Assembly: GCA_902702965.1 (NCBI GenBank) | Contig: CACRXP010000036.1 | Coordinates: forward strand, 1,779,758 to 1,843,757 | Length of the DNA stretch: 64,000 nt | Source of the DNA: Spirometra erinaceieuropaei | Lineage: Eukaryota; Platyhelminthes; Cestoda; Diphyllobothriidea; Diphyllobothriidae | Reading direction: 5' to 3' | Notes under the pieces: model-generated | Databases searched by the model: none | The model's input: the letters and a program-made list of their open reading frames with translations, nothing else | What the model was told of the DNA's origin: nothing | Program-made: the position numbers and the translations under genes | In this document: piece after piece, positions 33,181-46,200 of the stretch | Position numbering within the stretch: the first letter of the stretch is position 1 | Layout of the letters: each line of letters opens with the position of its first letter

Positions 33181-34265
33181 TTTATTGTCATCAATGTTAA
33201 CTCTACCAATATGAGGGTTTCGCACTGGCGCCTCTTGACTATTTCCCGAGCTAAACAGTCAGTTTTATCAAGAATTAATTGCAAACCTGTGAATTATATA
33301 TTAATATTTCCGCTGTACGAATTTTCTTCATTATCTTTGGCGATAGATATTCTTGGGAGGCACATCTTCTCATCTATTCTTATCAGCCCTTATGCTCCGG
33401 TTAGTAAATTAATTTGTTAAGTCACATGCTTCCTAACCTCTCTAAAGTCCTTTTCACACTACGTAGACTCTTAACTAGCCACGTACGGTTAGCATTACTT
33501 TTCATGAAGCTGGACCTCCTTTGAAATACGGAAATTTTACTCCGGAGTCAGTAATTCCCTTTAAAGCTTTGATCTGTTTCCAAGCATTTGAAGCTTCTCA
33601 ATAATAGCTTTGGCTCGATCGTCTATTGTTTGTTATATTGCTCCGTGTTGCTGTGACAAAACGTCTCATTGATGATGAAATTTGCAAATTTTTTGTACTA
33701 GAGCTGAGCAATCATCAGTTTTTTCTTCCATATGGGTCACGACACCCTGCCTCTTTTGGTTCGTGCCTAAGGTACACTTGACACTTTGCTTAGCCTGTCG
33801 GTGCATGCCGGCCACTCTCCAAAAGTCACATTTAGGAAGTTCGGCGAAGATCACCAGAAACCTTCAACTTTTGGCAGCAACGTATTAAAATATCGAGGAC
33901 TGTAAAAATAAGTCCAGTAGGGTTCATCAAAAGAAGCTCCACCTACTTTTATGATCTGCGTTTGCTTTCTAATCTGTGGCGCAGCTGCTTATTTATAGCA
34001 CCTTCGATTTGCCTATTCGCCTGTCAGTCACCGTTCGTGTGTGCGCGTGGCAGGCTTCGGCTCGCCGAGACGGTGGCACCAATCGATATTTCTCTCTTCA
34101 ATTGGCCGCAGTCGGACGAAGTTCAGGCTCATGCACTTCGGCTATCACTTGTTTGGTAAGAACGTTTGCTTCAACTTCCTGCTATGCTGCATGTACACTC
34201 CCTCGCCTTGGTAAAGCTTGTCCATCTAGCTGCCTTCCCTACCTTCTGATATGCAAATCTTCGAA
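33181..34265. other. No gene recognised
   Basis: AT-rich sequence with open frames up to 110 codons (33976-34308) that lack any motif. The last part overlaps the left end of the Penelope-like element. Confidence 0.4.
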
Positions 34266-34298
34266 CTTGAAGAAGAAGACACGATCGCCGGGACAAGA

Positions 34299-34355
34299 GC
34301 TTTATTAGCCTGACGTTTCGGATTCCTGCTCGAATCCATCATCAGAGACAAAAGC
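34299..34355 (-). ncRNA. Hammerhead ribozyme, core intact
   Basis: The minus strand carries the full hammerhead core in order. Stem I outer strand GCTTT and inner strand GTCT come first, then CTGATGA. Stem II follows as GGATTC/GAATCC with a six-base loop GAGCAG, then GAAAC, then the cleavage triplet GTC, and the stem I partners AGGC and AAAGC. The expected cleavage is after the C at 34312. Stem I has an internal loop (T / TAAT) that could contact loop II, as in natural hammerheads. There is no loop in stem III: GAAAC runs directly into GTC. The palindrome ACGT suggests it works as a dimer. Penelope-like elements are known to carry such motifs. Confidence 0.88.
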
Positions 34356-34454
34356 AGATAAGGGTGGTTCATGCACAAGGGGCTGCAGTACTCATAGGAT
34401 GCGTAGCCATGCCACCGCATACCTATGAACATTCACGGCTCCCCCCCCCCTTCA

Positions 34455-34945
34455 TCAGGGATCGTTGCACGTGGCGTGATGGCCGACATTCGCGTCGTTA
34501 ATTGCTGCACTTTCATCACGTGCGTTGGATGTTGGTTTGATGATTACTCGACCATCTGACGCGCTGACCCGCGTGTTGGGAAGAGTGTTCACCTGTGCGC
34601 TCCCCGCGTGGCCAATTACTCCGCCTAGACGAAGTCTCAGCACGGTGTATTGAATGGGAAGATCATTGCACTTGTTAATAGACTGTGGGCCAGTAAACTA
34701 TGACTCAAGCAGCTCCCGGCTCACTCGGTTGTCACCTCTTGCGAGAATTTCGGCCTCGTCAAATCTGAATGTGCGGCCGGAACCCGTCGAATGAGCCGCA
34801 ACTTGAGAGCTAGCGTCATTTCTCCGCACCGCTGCAGCGTGTTCGGCGATTCGCGTTCGGAGCTGTCTTCCGGTTTCTCCGACGTAGTTGCTTTGTCCGC
34901 AACTGCACCAGATCCGAGAAAAGACTCCAGACGTTTCTTGCCGTG
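34455..34945 (-). pseudogene. Penelope GIY-YIG endonuclease, one stop codon
   Basis: Reads SGVFSRIWCSCGQSNYVGET, GRQLRTRIAEHAAAVRRND, SSQVAAHSTGSGRTFRFDEA and RVSRELLES, then TAG where relatives have Trp, then FTGPQSINKCNDLPI and a Ser/Ala-rich end. Visible family hallmarks are the YVG second motif (34878-34886), the CSC zinc-type cysteines, Arg in LRTRI and Glu in RELLE. In the parent element this nuclease nicks DNA for insertion. Confidence 0.8.
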
Positions 34946-35060
34946 GCAGTGGGTATTTCGGTTTCAGTAACTGACGCCTGATGGTTGCCTCCGGTCTGTG
35001 TGCAACTCCAAACCCAAGTGGTGCGAGAAGGCTAATGAAGCTCTTGTCCCGGCGATCGTG

Positions 35061-35101
35061 TCTTCTTCTTCTTCTTCTTCTTCTTCTTCTTCTTCTTCTT
35101 C
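35061..35101 (+). repeat. TTC microsatellite
   Basis: About 13 uninterrupted TTC units at the right outer end of the Penelope-like element. The left end has the short complement GAAGAAGAAG, so this is an expansion of an element terminus. Confidence 0.9.
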
Positions 35102-35104
35102 AAG

Positions 35105-35789
35105 ACCGCTTCCTGGCACTCATCTCTTCGTTTCTATTGGCAATCTTCGGGCTGTCGACAACCGTATCTCGTAACATCTGTACTATTGGAAGGAATGTAA
35201 AACACTGTCCGGATGCAGATAGTAGTTCGTTGTTGCAAGTGGTGCAGACCACTACCGTCCAAGGTGTACGGTAGTCACCAGCACAAGAACTAGTTTCTAG
35301 TGAGGGATACGTCCGTGACACCTTTTTCGCTCTCCTTCCCCACACCCACCATATTCCATTGGCGATGCCACTTCAGGCTGACTCGACGTGTGCATGGGCA
35401 CGGCGGCTCATGTGGCTTCGTTCACGTTTATGCACGTCGCTCACATGCAAGTAGCACACCCACTTGAACCAAACTTGCACGATGCCTCTGATCTGACATA
35501 GGTGAGGTTGTCAAGTGACCAGTTCAGTTTCATGCAGTTTATTGAGTAAAAGATAAGCGAAATGACTTTGAATTCTCTTTTGACTACAAAGTGTCGAAAA
35601 AAAACCGATGCATAATGAATGTTTGCATAATTGCATGCCCAAAGCAAGTAGCTCCCAGCAAGATGCTGAACTATAAACATTTGCATGTACTTACTAATTG
35701 TCAGTAGTTTGCTTCCATGCAATTTAAATGATGCGTTGTCAGGTGTGTGGGTGTCTGCTCAATGAGAAGTTTAATGCGTGTCGTGGCTG
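35105..35789. other. No gene recognised
   Basis: The first 60 bp resemble the flank after the Penelope tail at 54225-54290 (both have ..CATC..TCTTCG.TTCTATTGGCAA). Nothing else is identifiable. Confidence 0.4.
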
Positions 35790-36300
35790 GGTTCCCGTGA
35801 ACTTACACATGAGGAAAGAACAACATCTGCAGACAGAACGTTCTACGCTTCAAGCACTCTGTTACTGAAAAAAAAACTTGTTTCCATCAGCCTTAGCTCT
35901 CCCCGTGCGCAGTTTTAGGGGATGACCACGCAAGGTGGGTGTGTTAGCCTGAGTGAAAATATCGTTGGGGACGAGGCAACAGTCCAGACCACGCATAACG
36001 CGGAGAGTTAGCATGAAATCCCCTCGTAACTGCCTGTAGGTAAGTGGAAAGAGGCTGAGGGATGACTGTCTGTTTTCATAGGGCACTAACCCCAGGCCTT
36101 GTACCATTTCTGCTGCCCGTCTCTGGATCTTCCGCAAGACGGTAGAGTTCTTTACGATCCAAGGTCTCCAGGCCTGTTTAGCGTATTCCAGACGCAGCCG
36201 CACGAAGCTCCTGAAGATTCTTAAAAGCCGTATTTGTTACGCCTCGTAAAGACTCGCCCGATGAGCCGAAATGTGCACATGGCCGGCTTGGCCGCCTTCG
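35790..36300 (-). mobile_element. CR1-like LINE, RT C-terminal fragment
   Basis: The frame 36203-35862 reads LRLEYAKQAWRPW, LRKIQRRAAEMVQGLG, PLTYRQLRGDFMLTLRVM and LRGHPLKLRTGRAKADGNKFF. This aligns with the C-terminal block of the LINE at 17290 (VRPHLEYGIQAWRPW..). Decayed sequence extends to about 36300 upstream and 35790 downstream with frame shifts. Confidence 0.8.
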
Positions 36301-36921
36301 TGCAGTTCATTGTTGGTGTGAGTGAAGATGTAGTCCGCGCACCCAAATCCTTCTGACTGTTGAATGGTTGCATTGATGTAAGGTTTAGTAAGTAAGTCCT
36401 CGGGCTGTAGACTTTACATCTGCCGATTCGAAGAAAGTTGCACCCACCATATGGAGAAATAGTTATGGTTGTCTAATTTTCTGTCCGGATGAGGCTTTAA
36501 TAATTTCCCATTTGTCGGTCTTTCAAGCCACCACCTTCAGCGCGTTAGGTTTATTACAGTAAGGACTCTAAGCGCCGGGTCAGCTGCCTTCTCTTTTGCC
36601 TTTTCATGAACCAGTGGCAGGTTTGATTCAATCCGCCAGCCACTTAGTGCAGCTGAGGACGCGGCATAAAGACTCCGCGTAACGCATTCCACATGCATGC
36701 GCGGTATCCGTCTCTGGTTGATTCAACAAAACATCCCACAAAATGTCTGCTACAGGCCTAAACGGCCCCTACTTTGGTCTGGCCCGACAGCACGGACCAG
36801 CTGGGCGCATATGAACATACGCGCGCACACGCACGCGCACAGATCTAACTCCAGCGTCAAGATGCGGGCAGTCTCAAAGTGCACTTAATTTTACTCTTCA
36901 CCCCACGGTTCACATAGTTCT
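36301..36921. other. Upstream flank of the LRR gene
   Basis: No exon or repeat could be supported. A short alternating purine-pyrimidine CGCACAC stretch occurs near 36815-36845. Confidence 0.35.
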
Positions 36922-37026
36922 GTGTACGCCGCTCAGCAACATTATGATCGACCCAAAGACCTGAGCTTGTGTTGCCTCGCCAAACAGAGAATCGCGCAGA
37001 GATCATTGCCTGGCGCAAGGTTATCA

Positions 37027-37234
37027 ATGAATTATCTGATTAAGAATCTACGCCAGCTGATTGACACTGATGATCCCTCACATCCGGGCAAGAAACGTCT
37101 CAAGCTCCAAGGCAAAAATCTCACCAAGGTGCCCATCGAGCTCTCTCATTTGACGGATCTTGAGGTCCTCGTAATGAGCCCTGAACGTGAGGCCTGCCTC
37201 TTTTACCGACTCTCGGAAATACCCATTTGGATTG
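37027..37234 (+). CDS. LRR gene exon 1
   Basis: Begins MNYLIKNLRQLID and includes KKRLKLQGKNLTKVPIELSH and LTDLEVLVMSPE, then an irregular repeat (ACLFYRLSEIPIWI). The frame is open upstream to an ATG at 36922, but those 35 residues do not look like LRR sequence. Ends one base into a codon. Confidence 0.7.
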
Positions 37235-40200
37235 GTTAGTCAACATCCGTAATCGCCGCATTGCATTCTGATCATGCAATTTGGAGTTTTCTGTGTGTGT
37301 TGCCTTTATCGGTGCATCTAAACTCCGTTTGAGTCTTTTATTAGCGACAGACTTCTGCATGTACTTGGCCTGTACCACTGGGGGTGGTTCATATACCCGT
37401 GGCTGACCGAACACAGTATGATCGACGTGATGGCCGAGGATTAGTTGCCGATCTTGGCATCATATATGATTTTGATACTGCTTTTGTAGGAAGTGAACAG
37501 ACCCCAGAATTACTTTGTGCGAACTCTTTACTTGCTTCAATAGGAAGGTCAATTAAAGACCCAAAAAGTCCGTTTTCATGAATATTTAGGGCATGCTCGA
37601 GCCAAACGCGCCCAGTCAAAATGTCTTCAAGCAAGGTTTGGCACGGACCTGCGGACGCAGGGGCCCATAGGACGCTCAAGTTGTCCTTAGATGCACAACT
37701 ACTAAGCACATTCACTACGGACAATGCAAGTTGCTTGGAATGCTGCTCAAAAATATGAGGCAATTTAACAGGCGCTTTTTGCCCATGCTCACTATTGCGA
37801 TTTTTCTCAAACGTTTTGTCCAGCGTACTGCGCCAAACCTATTCTCAAATTTTCTTATTTTATATTTGAATCACTTTTCTGTAAAACTCTGTAACGGGCT
37901 CGCGACAAGTAACGTTTTAAATCCTCCATGTCTTTAAAAAGTAGCTTAGAAAATCTTAAGTAACTACACTTATTCAAATCTACGGGGAAAGGAGCTAAGG
38001 TCATGTTGCCCACAAACACATGAAAGCATTTGAATCGACTTTTCTAAGTGTCTTTTCTCGTGACACTTCTTTTGGCGGTGAGGTAGCGTCGAACTGGCTA
38101 ATTCGACCATTATAAAAGTCCACTATTAATGACTGGCTTAAAAGTCGAAAATATCTTCGTTTAATCGTTTTTGTGTAACCTAAACCTAACACCGGACAGC
38201 TTTTTCGTGTTCAGCTGGTTATCCACCGAAAAAAGTTCACCTATCATACTTTGGACTGAAAATATCACCATTTGATTTTGTACCGGCAACGTTGACAAAA
38301 CTATCAACATCTTAGGCAAAATACCCTAAGCATTTAGTTTGGGACGTTGCGTTTAACTCAAGACATTTGAAAGAAGAAAATGGAGGCAGAACCACAGAAA
38401 GTAGTTCTGCGAACTCACTGGAACTGAAGTCCTCTTCAGTGAGAGTTCACGTTATGGAGCACCAATCCTCCGAAGAACTCCAGCAAATTTCACACTGATT
38501 TCCCCAGATGGCGCCTTCTGCGCGAAGGAATCTGCGTCTGAATAGACGCAACAGTGGAAGAAAATCCATGCAGACTGGGGTTCGGACACAACTACGTGAG
38601 TTGTAAACTATCAGTAGAAAGGGACAGCAGAAAAAACGTTCTTCTGCGCTTTTTTAGCTCATTAAAACATCAGCACATACACGCTATGCAGCACAACAAA
38701 GAATAAAAGAAGTAAAAAACACATAATACTACAGGTAGGACATCTTTAGCACTATTTCCAAAGCTTTTACTATTAATCTGGTTTCAAAGACCACCTTCGT
38801 GGTCAATTTACCCATAAGAAGAATTCTCAGAAATAAGAAAGGTGATTTCGGAATATCTTTCTTTATGAACACTTCGAACTTTACGTATTTTTGAGACACA
38901 CTCATAAAGATATCAAAGCACCACGCTGTGTTTGGGCTTGCTCAAATCGTTCATGAAGTTCCGAATGTCAGAAAATTGAAAGCCTTTTGCAGAAACACAG
39001 TACATCCCGAACATGCTGCAATCTGAGGATCATTTGCATTGATAAAAATATCTGTGGTCTGAAGAAGTTTCTTAAATGCAAACTATCACGAACCCCTGGA
39101 CATCAGCTTTCATAAAGGTAATAGCTCCTGTAGAACGATCATAAGGCATAAATTTTTGCTAGAAGTTTTATTACAAATTGAGCCCTTATGGCCTATAGGC
39201 TGTGCAGAAGGCGGACAAATCGGTCTTTGATCTTTGCATTGAGGTACCCTTTAAAGGGCCCCTCTCTTCGTGTTATCCTATGGGAACATTATGAGCAGAA
39301 TTATAGTATTTATGAATTAGTCAGTTTTTTTTCCAAATCCGTCAACATATCACTACTACTTTGTCCACTAAAACATATGTTTTTTTTAGTGACGAAGTAA
39401 AAATATTTCCTCTGACTCAATTTCAACTAGGCGTACGCGGCGAAACATGCAGGGCTTAATGAAGTCATAAAATTTTGCGACCGCTTATTCAGCTGGGTAC
39501 GGTCATTGCGTACTAATAAGATAAACTGTTCAGTTAGAAAACGGCCTAGAGGAGGGAAACGTGAGGGATAAATGAAACACGGTGGCAATGCTGAAGGGTT
39601 GAGGGAAGTGAGACACTCCTCACCTGTGTTTACGACTGCATGGCACGGGGCAACAGTCTGTCATGTGGGGGGAGAGGAAGTAGTAATTGGACGGAGGGGG
39701 AGGAATTTGATTATTTCCGTTAGCGAGCCTTATCACGACAATACGAAGTTGATCACGTGATCCAGCTGCTTACAGTTCTGGCTTTCTCCTCTGTATCGCA
39801 GCGGCCTCTGCAAAGCGAAGGTAATGCCCGGTCATGCCCCGAGGTTGGACTTTAAATGTGGTCAATGGGTCCACCGCATGACCTGAGTCCATCCAGTCGC
39901 GAAATTTTATGCCACCATTATATTCTTCATGTGCCTTCATCCTTGCCTTGTTTGAATTAAAAACAGTCGATTTTTCGGATGAACATTCCGCACTTAAGGC
40001 GGTTTCTCATAAACTTGCTTTTCGTCAATTTCTTAGCCAACGTAGTACTTAAAGGTGCACCTAGATAAGTTCATAATGCTTTCTGACTGGATTAATTAGT
40101 GCCAGGTAACTGTCAGAAGAATCTGAATAGTGGATATGGTTCGCTCCCTATGAATCGTGGCTATTACAGCCTTCTTTAGAAAAAGCAACCGGCCACAGAG

Positions 40201-43200
40201 TGCTACCTGGAAAAAAAGTAAACGTCGGGAGCAGTAACTGACTCCTCTATGAGTAGGGGTTTATCGGTCAGATTCCAACTTTTATCTCTTAGAACAGTTT
40301 CTTTGAATGCATCCCTAAGAAAGCTCTCTAAAAGTCAACTACTTTTTCTAATATACCACCAGTCTTCCCCGTTTTAAACTGAAGGTGCCTCTTGAATCCG
40401 TATCTGCTTATCGGTCATCTATCATTCCCTCCATTTGGAAGGACTTTAATTTGATAAAGACCTTCAGTATTAATTCTATCTTCAGCTTTGTATATCAACC
40501 ACTAGAAAATATCAACATTTTGGAATATTCAAAAATACTAAATTCTATAAGGCAAGTCGGCTTTTTTGAGAAAAGGGACTACATGTTACGCCTACAATGA
40601 AAGAAGTCCAAATAATGCTGGAGGTTTGAACAGAAGTTGGTTAGATCTCAGTTGATAGCCAGGAATGAGGAAGCGGACGGTGAGGCCCGTGTCTTACGGG
40701 AATAGTGGGGAAGAGCGTTATTCGGGTGGGGTAACTGGATAGGCTGGTAGAAGAGAACTGAAGTTGGTAAGGAGAAATGAAGATACCGGAGAAAGTGGTT
40801 GGAAGTTTTAAGACGGGGGAATAATGACAGAAATTTAAACAAATCCCGCCGAAATCAGCGCACGCTGCGGAAAATGACAGGTCTTAATAGTGATAGGATA
40901 AGCGCACCATAGAACCCTGGGAACCAATGAGATGTAGGCGCCGGACGACAAGGTCATCTCGCATAGCGCAACCGAAATCCACAGGCAATATCATGAATGT
41001 CAGTGAAGTGGCGAGCGGAAGTAGAATAAACGACAAATATGCCGAATTGCGGTAAGTGACTACGCGGATCATGAAGAAGTAAGCAAAAAAGTGGCCATGG
41101 AGAAGGGGCAGCAGGTGGCTTACCATATGGCGTATTAACAAGAAGACGACGGAGCCGATAGCCGTGGTGGTGTCGGAAGAAAAACAGTAAAACATGGCTA
41201 CCCGCACGGTTTCACAAGTCATCACCCTATTATTTGTCATCTAACCCTAAAACTAAACTTAACCATAACCCCAAACCAAACCATAAACTTAAACCTTAAC
41301 TTGATCGTAAACCCAAAATTAATGTCAACCCTAACCTTAACACTAACGCCAACATAAATTTTAGCATTGACCCTATCCTTAACCTTAGCACTAACCCTAA
41401 CCAAAATCCTACCCTTAAACCTAAATTTAAGCTATACCCTAAACTTAAAATTAACACTAAACCGGGCCCCAAATATAAACTTAACCCCAAACCCAAACAT
41501 AAACGTAAGCCTAAAACTAAACTTAATCTTAAACCTAACCCTAACCCTGACCTTAACATTAAACCTACCCTTAACCCTAACCTTAACCTTAACACTAACC
41601 CTAAACCTAACCTAAAGCCTAACCTTGACCCTAAGCCTAACCCTAGCCCCAACTTAAAACCTAAATGTAAATCTAACCCTAAAACTTAACACTAAACTTA
41701 ACCAAAAACCTAACCTTTATCTTAAAACGAAGATTTCCCTTAACCCTAAACTTAAAATTAACGATAACCCTAACCTTAACCCTAAATCTAACCCTAAACC
41801 TAATCTTGAACGTTACCCTAACCCCAAACTTAACCATAACACTAACCCTAAACGCAGCCCCAAACGTAACCCTAACCATAATCCCAAACCTCAACTTAAA
41901 CCCAACCATAAACCTAAAATTAAACCTAAACCTTACCCTAACCTCAGCACTGAACATACTCTTAACCATAGCATTAACCTTAACATTAACCCTGTCCATA
42001 ACCCTAAACCTAAACTTAACCTTAACCCTAACCTTAAACGTAACCCTAAAACTAGACCTGACCCCAACCTGAACCCTAACACTAAACTTAAGTCTAACCC
42101 TACTCCTGACCTTAAGACCAAACTTAACCCTAACCCTAGCTTTAACTTTAAACCTAATCATAACCCTAAGCCTTACTTCAGTCGTAAGCTTAACCTTGAC
42201 CCTAACCTTAAGCTAACCCTAACACTAAACGCAACCCCAACCCTGAAATTGACCCTAACCTCAACCATAACCCTAACACTAAGCCTAACGCTCAAACCTA
42301 AGCTAAACCTTAACCATAAAAATAACCCTTACACTAAGCTTAAGACTAAAACTAACCCTGACTTTAACCATAACCCTAACCTTAACCCTAAAGTTAACCT
42401 TAATTTAAACCTTAGCCTTGACCCAAAACTTAACCCTAACCCTAACCTCAAGCCTAACCCTAAACCTAACCCCAAACCCAACCCTACCCTTAGGCCTAAC
42501 CTAACCCCAACCCTAACCTTTAACTCAATGCCAAACTCAACCTTAACCGTAACCCTAACCTTAAGCCTAGCGCTAACCCTAACCTTAACCCTAACCCCAA
42601 ATCTAACATTAACTCTAACCTTAACCTCAACGCCGACCTTAACCTTAACCTTAACCTTACCCTCAACGCCAACCTTAATATTAACCCTAACCTTGGTGAC
42701 AGTTCGACCATCGGTTTCGATGATGTCCACCGTGTGCCCCACAGTTGCAGCAGCAATGGGAGCAGGGACGGTGACTTACGCAGGGGTTTATAGTGCCAGT
42801 AGACTTGCGCTGCATCTACCTACACTCTCTCCTCCTCCCTCGCCCGAGCCCGGTGTCAAGACAGAGTCAAGAAGACCGGAGACGAGGGAGGCCGCAGGTG
42901 GATAGCTCGGATGGATCCTCACCTTGGCGTTCCACCACACCCCTGGCTCTAGCACACACACACACGGGTCAGAATCAAAGAGCTTTGACCGGGTTTAGAT
43001 CACTTGGAAAAAGAGTTTTGAACATACCCAATACAACAATATTCAAGATAAGGCAAGCGAAAGACTCCGAAACAACCAACTCTTTGAAGGTCGAGTGATC
43101 TTTTTACTAGAACCAACATATATCATGGTAGTTGGAAAAGCCTACTGCAAGGGGTTGCTTCTGTAAATCATAAGGGAAGGTTGGTGGCACACTAACTGGC

Positions 43201-46200
43201 TTTCAACGTACATGACTAAAAACGTAAACTAACAACGGCGTAGGTGGGTGCGTCAAGCCGATGTCGATGTGGAAATCCATCCCGTCACCGGCTGTCCAGT
43301 GGCGTGCAGAGACGAACCACGTCACGACGGTGCCGACGCAAGGTTCCATCCGACCTTCCATCCAGCGGAATCCGCAAACCCTGTGCACACGGCACAGCGC
43401 ACAGGGCCCCTTCACCTGGTTTAGCCCGCCGGTCGAGACGGTTGCCCGGGGTGTGGCCGCTGAGCAGAGCCCACCTACATGGAGCCACAGGTGAGAGTTG
43501 AGTGCCAGCAAGTGAACGCAAGGCGTAGTCTCCCCTGCAAGCAAGTGAGCGACCACCACGACCATCACGTGAACCCACCGCTGACACCCCTACACCCCAC
43601 CCTAACCTTAACCGTTAATCGTTAGCCTAACCTTAGCCCTTACCCAAACCCCAAACTAAACCGTAACCCTAACCGTTAACCCAGACCTTAACTCTAACCC
43701 TAACCCCCCTCCCCCCCTCAAAAAACCATAACCCTAACCCAAAAGCAGGACACCAACCCTAAAGCCAAACCATAACTTTAAACCTAAACCCTAACCTTAA
43801 CACTGAAACCGGATCCTAAAAAGCAAATCCTAATCCTAAAACCTAACCTACGCCTAACCCTAACCCTCACTAAACCCAACAGCCTGACCGAAACGGGCGA
43901 CCTACCTAATGCACTAGAAGCACAACTACTGATAACCAGTTCCCTAGGCAAGGTAAACATACCTACAGATAGCAAATTAGTACGTCGACAATATCAAGAT
44001 ATAATGCCTGACTACCAACTGCGATCTTACCCAGAAGTTTGCAGAAGTAAAACCACCAAGCTGCTGACTTAGGCAAATCGATAGAGCATATAAACAATTT
44101 TCTAAAGGAAATTAAGAAGTTGCGAGATGGGGCCTTCTGCGTCTGGTCAATTGCAGGTGAAATTTTCACTTCAGGAACTGTCCTTGGTTTGGATCCATAT
44201 CCTTTCACAGTCCTCGCTCGAAACACCTGGATGGACAATATTGATTCTGACACCCTCAGTACCTACGAGGACCAATTTCTCTCTTTTTGGGTGATTTGGC
44301 CCGCTAGGAGTATAACCTTATTATCTAAGCTATTTAGTTCTTGCATCTGTTATTATAAGTGCTAAGCCAGCGAACACCTTAGTGGATAAATCTATAAATT
44401 AAATAATTTTGTAGGTTGTCAGTCGAAAGGAAAATCACTGACAATTAGTGCCCAGATGATGTCCCATTTTTAATTGCCAAAAAATACGACCAGAGAAAAT
44501 CTCTCAATTTTTTGAATCATTACTAGCGAAGACAGGCGGAAGCAACATTGATTTTAACGACTTATTTGGCATTCCCAGCCAGTTATATCATTACCCCCAG
44601 TTGGAAAAACCTACGATCTGAACAGGCTCGTAGTTTTTCATTGCGTTTGACTCCTAATATTTGAACCTCTTAGAGCTGTGGCTGAGAGTATTAAAAGTTG
44701 CTCACAAATGATTTCCACTTAGCTGATGTGGTCCCGACGCCCCGTGCTCGAGCTTTAACAGGCAGTCGTATATGTAGTTCTTCTCTATGACTGGTTTATC
44801 GTCGACATGTTACTCCCTGCGATGGAGTTAGACCTGGATGTATATGCTTCATCCTCTAGTTAGGATAGATTAGTGAATGTTGTTTATCTGGCGGCTGACA
44901 TTAGCCCGTGTGCAGGTTGTTTGGGCAATCGGAAATTAATGAAAAGTGTAAAGTTCTCAATAAGAAGAAACAGATATAGAATCTCGAACCCCCAAACCTA
45001 CGCTTAAATGTTGAGCAGATCAGCGGAAAGGCTGGTCAACATTCCACATAAACATACAGGGTCACTCAGTGACAGTTCAACCGTCGAAACCGACGATGTC
45101 CACCACGTGCTCCACGGCAAGGTGAGGCAGATACGGTGACCTGTGCGTAAATTAGTTTATAGTGAGAGTAGACTTTCGATGAATCTACCGCACTCTCTCC
45201 TCCTCCACCTGGACTCGGTTTCAAGACGTAGTCAAGAAGACTGGAGGTAAGGAAGGGCGCAGGTGGATGGCGCAGACGGACCCGCACCCAGGCGTACCAC
45301 CCCACACCCTCTGGTCCACAATAAACACTTGACCAGGATTATAATCAATGACAACAAGAACAGGAGAAGGAGGATGATTGGGCAGCCATGGTCACTAACA
45401 GGATACCAACGGGAGCGCAAACGCATCTACCGGCATGCAATCAGGTTCCATAAAAATGCCAGTGTACACCAGACTGCGAGGGCCATGGTTTGCTGACCAT
45501 GGCATAGCGGACGCTCAGAATCCTTGAGGCCCAGAAGGGTGACACTTGGCCGCGCATTTACTTGGGCCATCACCATTCCAAGACTGGGCTATCAATGAGA
45601 GGGACTACTCATATACACACATGCTCCTCACATGCGCGAGAGTGCTACAGATCACGTTAAGGAGCCGTGGCAGCCTGACTCTCGACCCACAAGTCTGCCA
45701 ATCCACACAAATACGCACACAGCTGGGCAGACTGCGTGGACTGAGTCGAGGTATCAGTCGGCCACCTTCGAAACCACGGCGTTTGGCGTACCGTGATTGT
45801 CTCAGAGTCGGGTGTCACATTCAGCAGAGGAGCCGCATGGAGAAGGAGCCGAGAAGAACACTTCCCATTTGAGTAAGAGGCATCGATTGACTGCTTTCAC
45901 TGTGTGGTGATGGGCGATGTTGTCTGCTGCAGGTGTAGCGGGCAGCCACCATGACCGGTCTGGCGTCATTGTTTAAGACCACGCTGCTCCAAGGTCATCC
46001 ACCCTTTCGCAGTGAGCCGTTCCAGATGCGCTGACCTGAAATCAGACGACCAACAGCTCGGGCATACCTGCGTCCGCACAGCCGCAGCTGCCCATGAGGC
46101 CACTTGAACGCACCTTTCCCCTGCAAACGCAATCTAAGCCACTGGGACACCACCCCTCGGCAAATGCAAAACCCACTGACTGGACATCACTATCTCAGAG

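Larger units (their letters stand above)
34266..35104 (-). mobile_element. Penelope-like element with inverted tails
   Basis: Minus strand: GIY-YIG endonuclease (34945-34455), a short 3' region, a hammerhead ribozyme (34355-34299), then the tail GACAAGAGCTC..CGATCGTGTCTTC. The same tail appears inverted on the right at 35027-35066 on the plus strand, followed by a TTC run and CAAG. Both outer ends therefore read CTTGAAGAAGAAG..GACACGATCGCCGGGACAAGAGCTT inward. The RT is absent. Such inverted or partial tails are a known feature of Penelope elements. Confidence 0.85.

Noticed and set aside
37389..37763. 124-codon minus-strand frame in LRR intron 1
   Set aside because: No motif, no hydrophobic pattern, no splice context. 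A frame this long is expected by chance in 64 kb read six ways.
41296..42905. Long open frames rich in Leu/Thr/Asn or Val/Arg on both strands
   Set aside because: They follow from the six-base period of the degenerate CCCTAA array, which keeps every frame open. Composition is purely repetitive with no domain.
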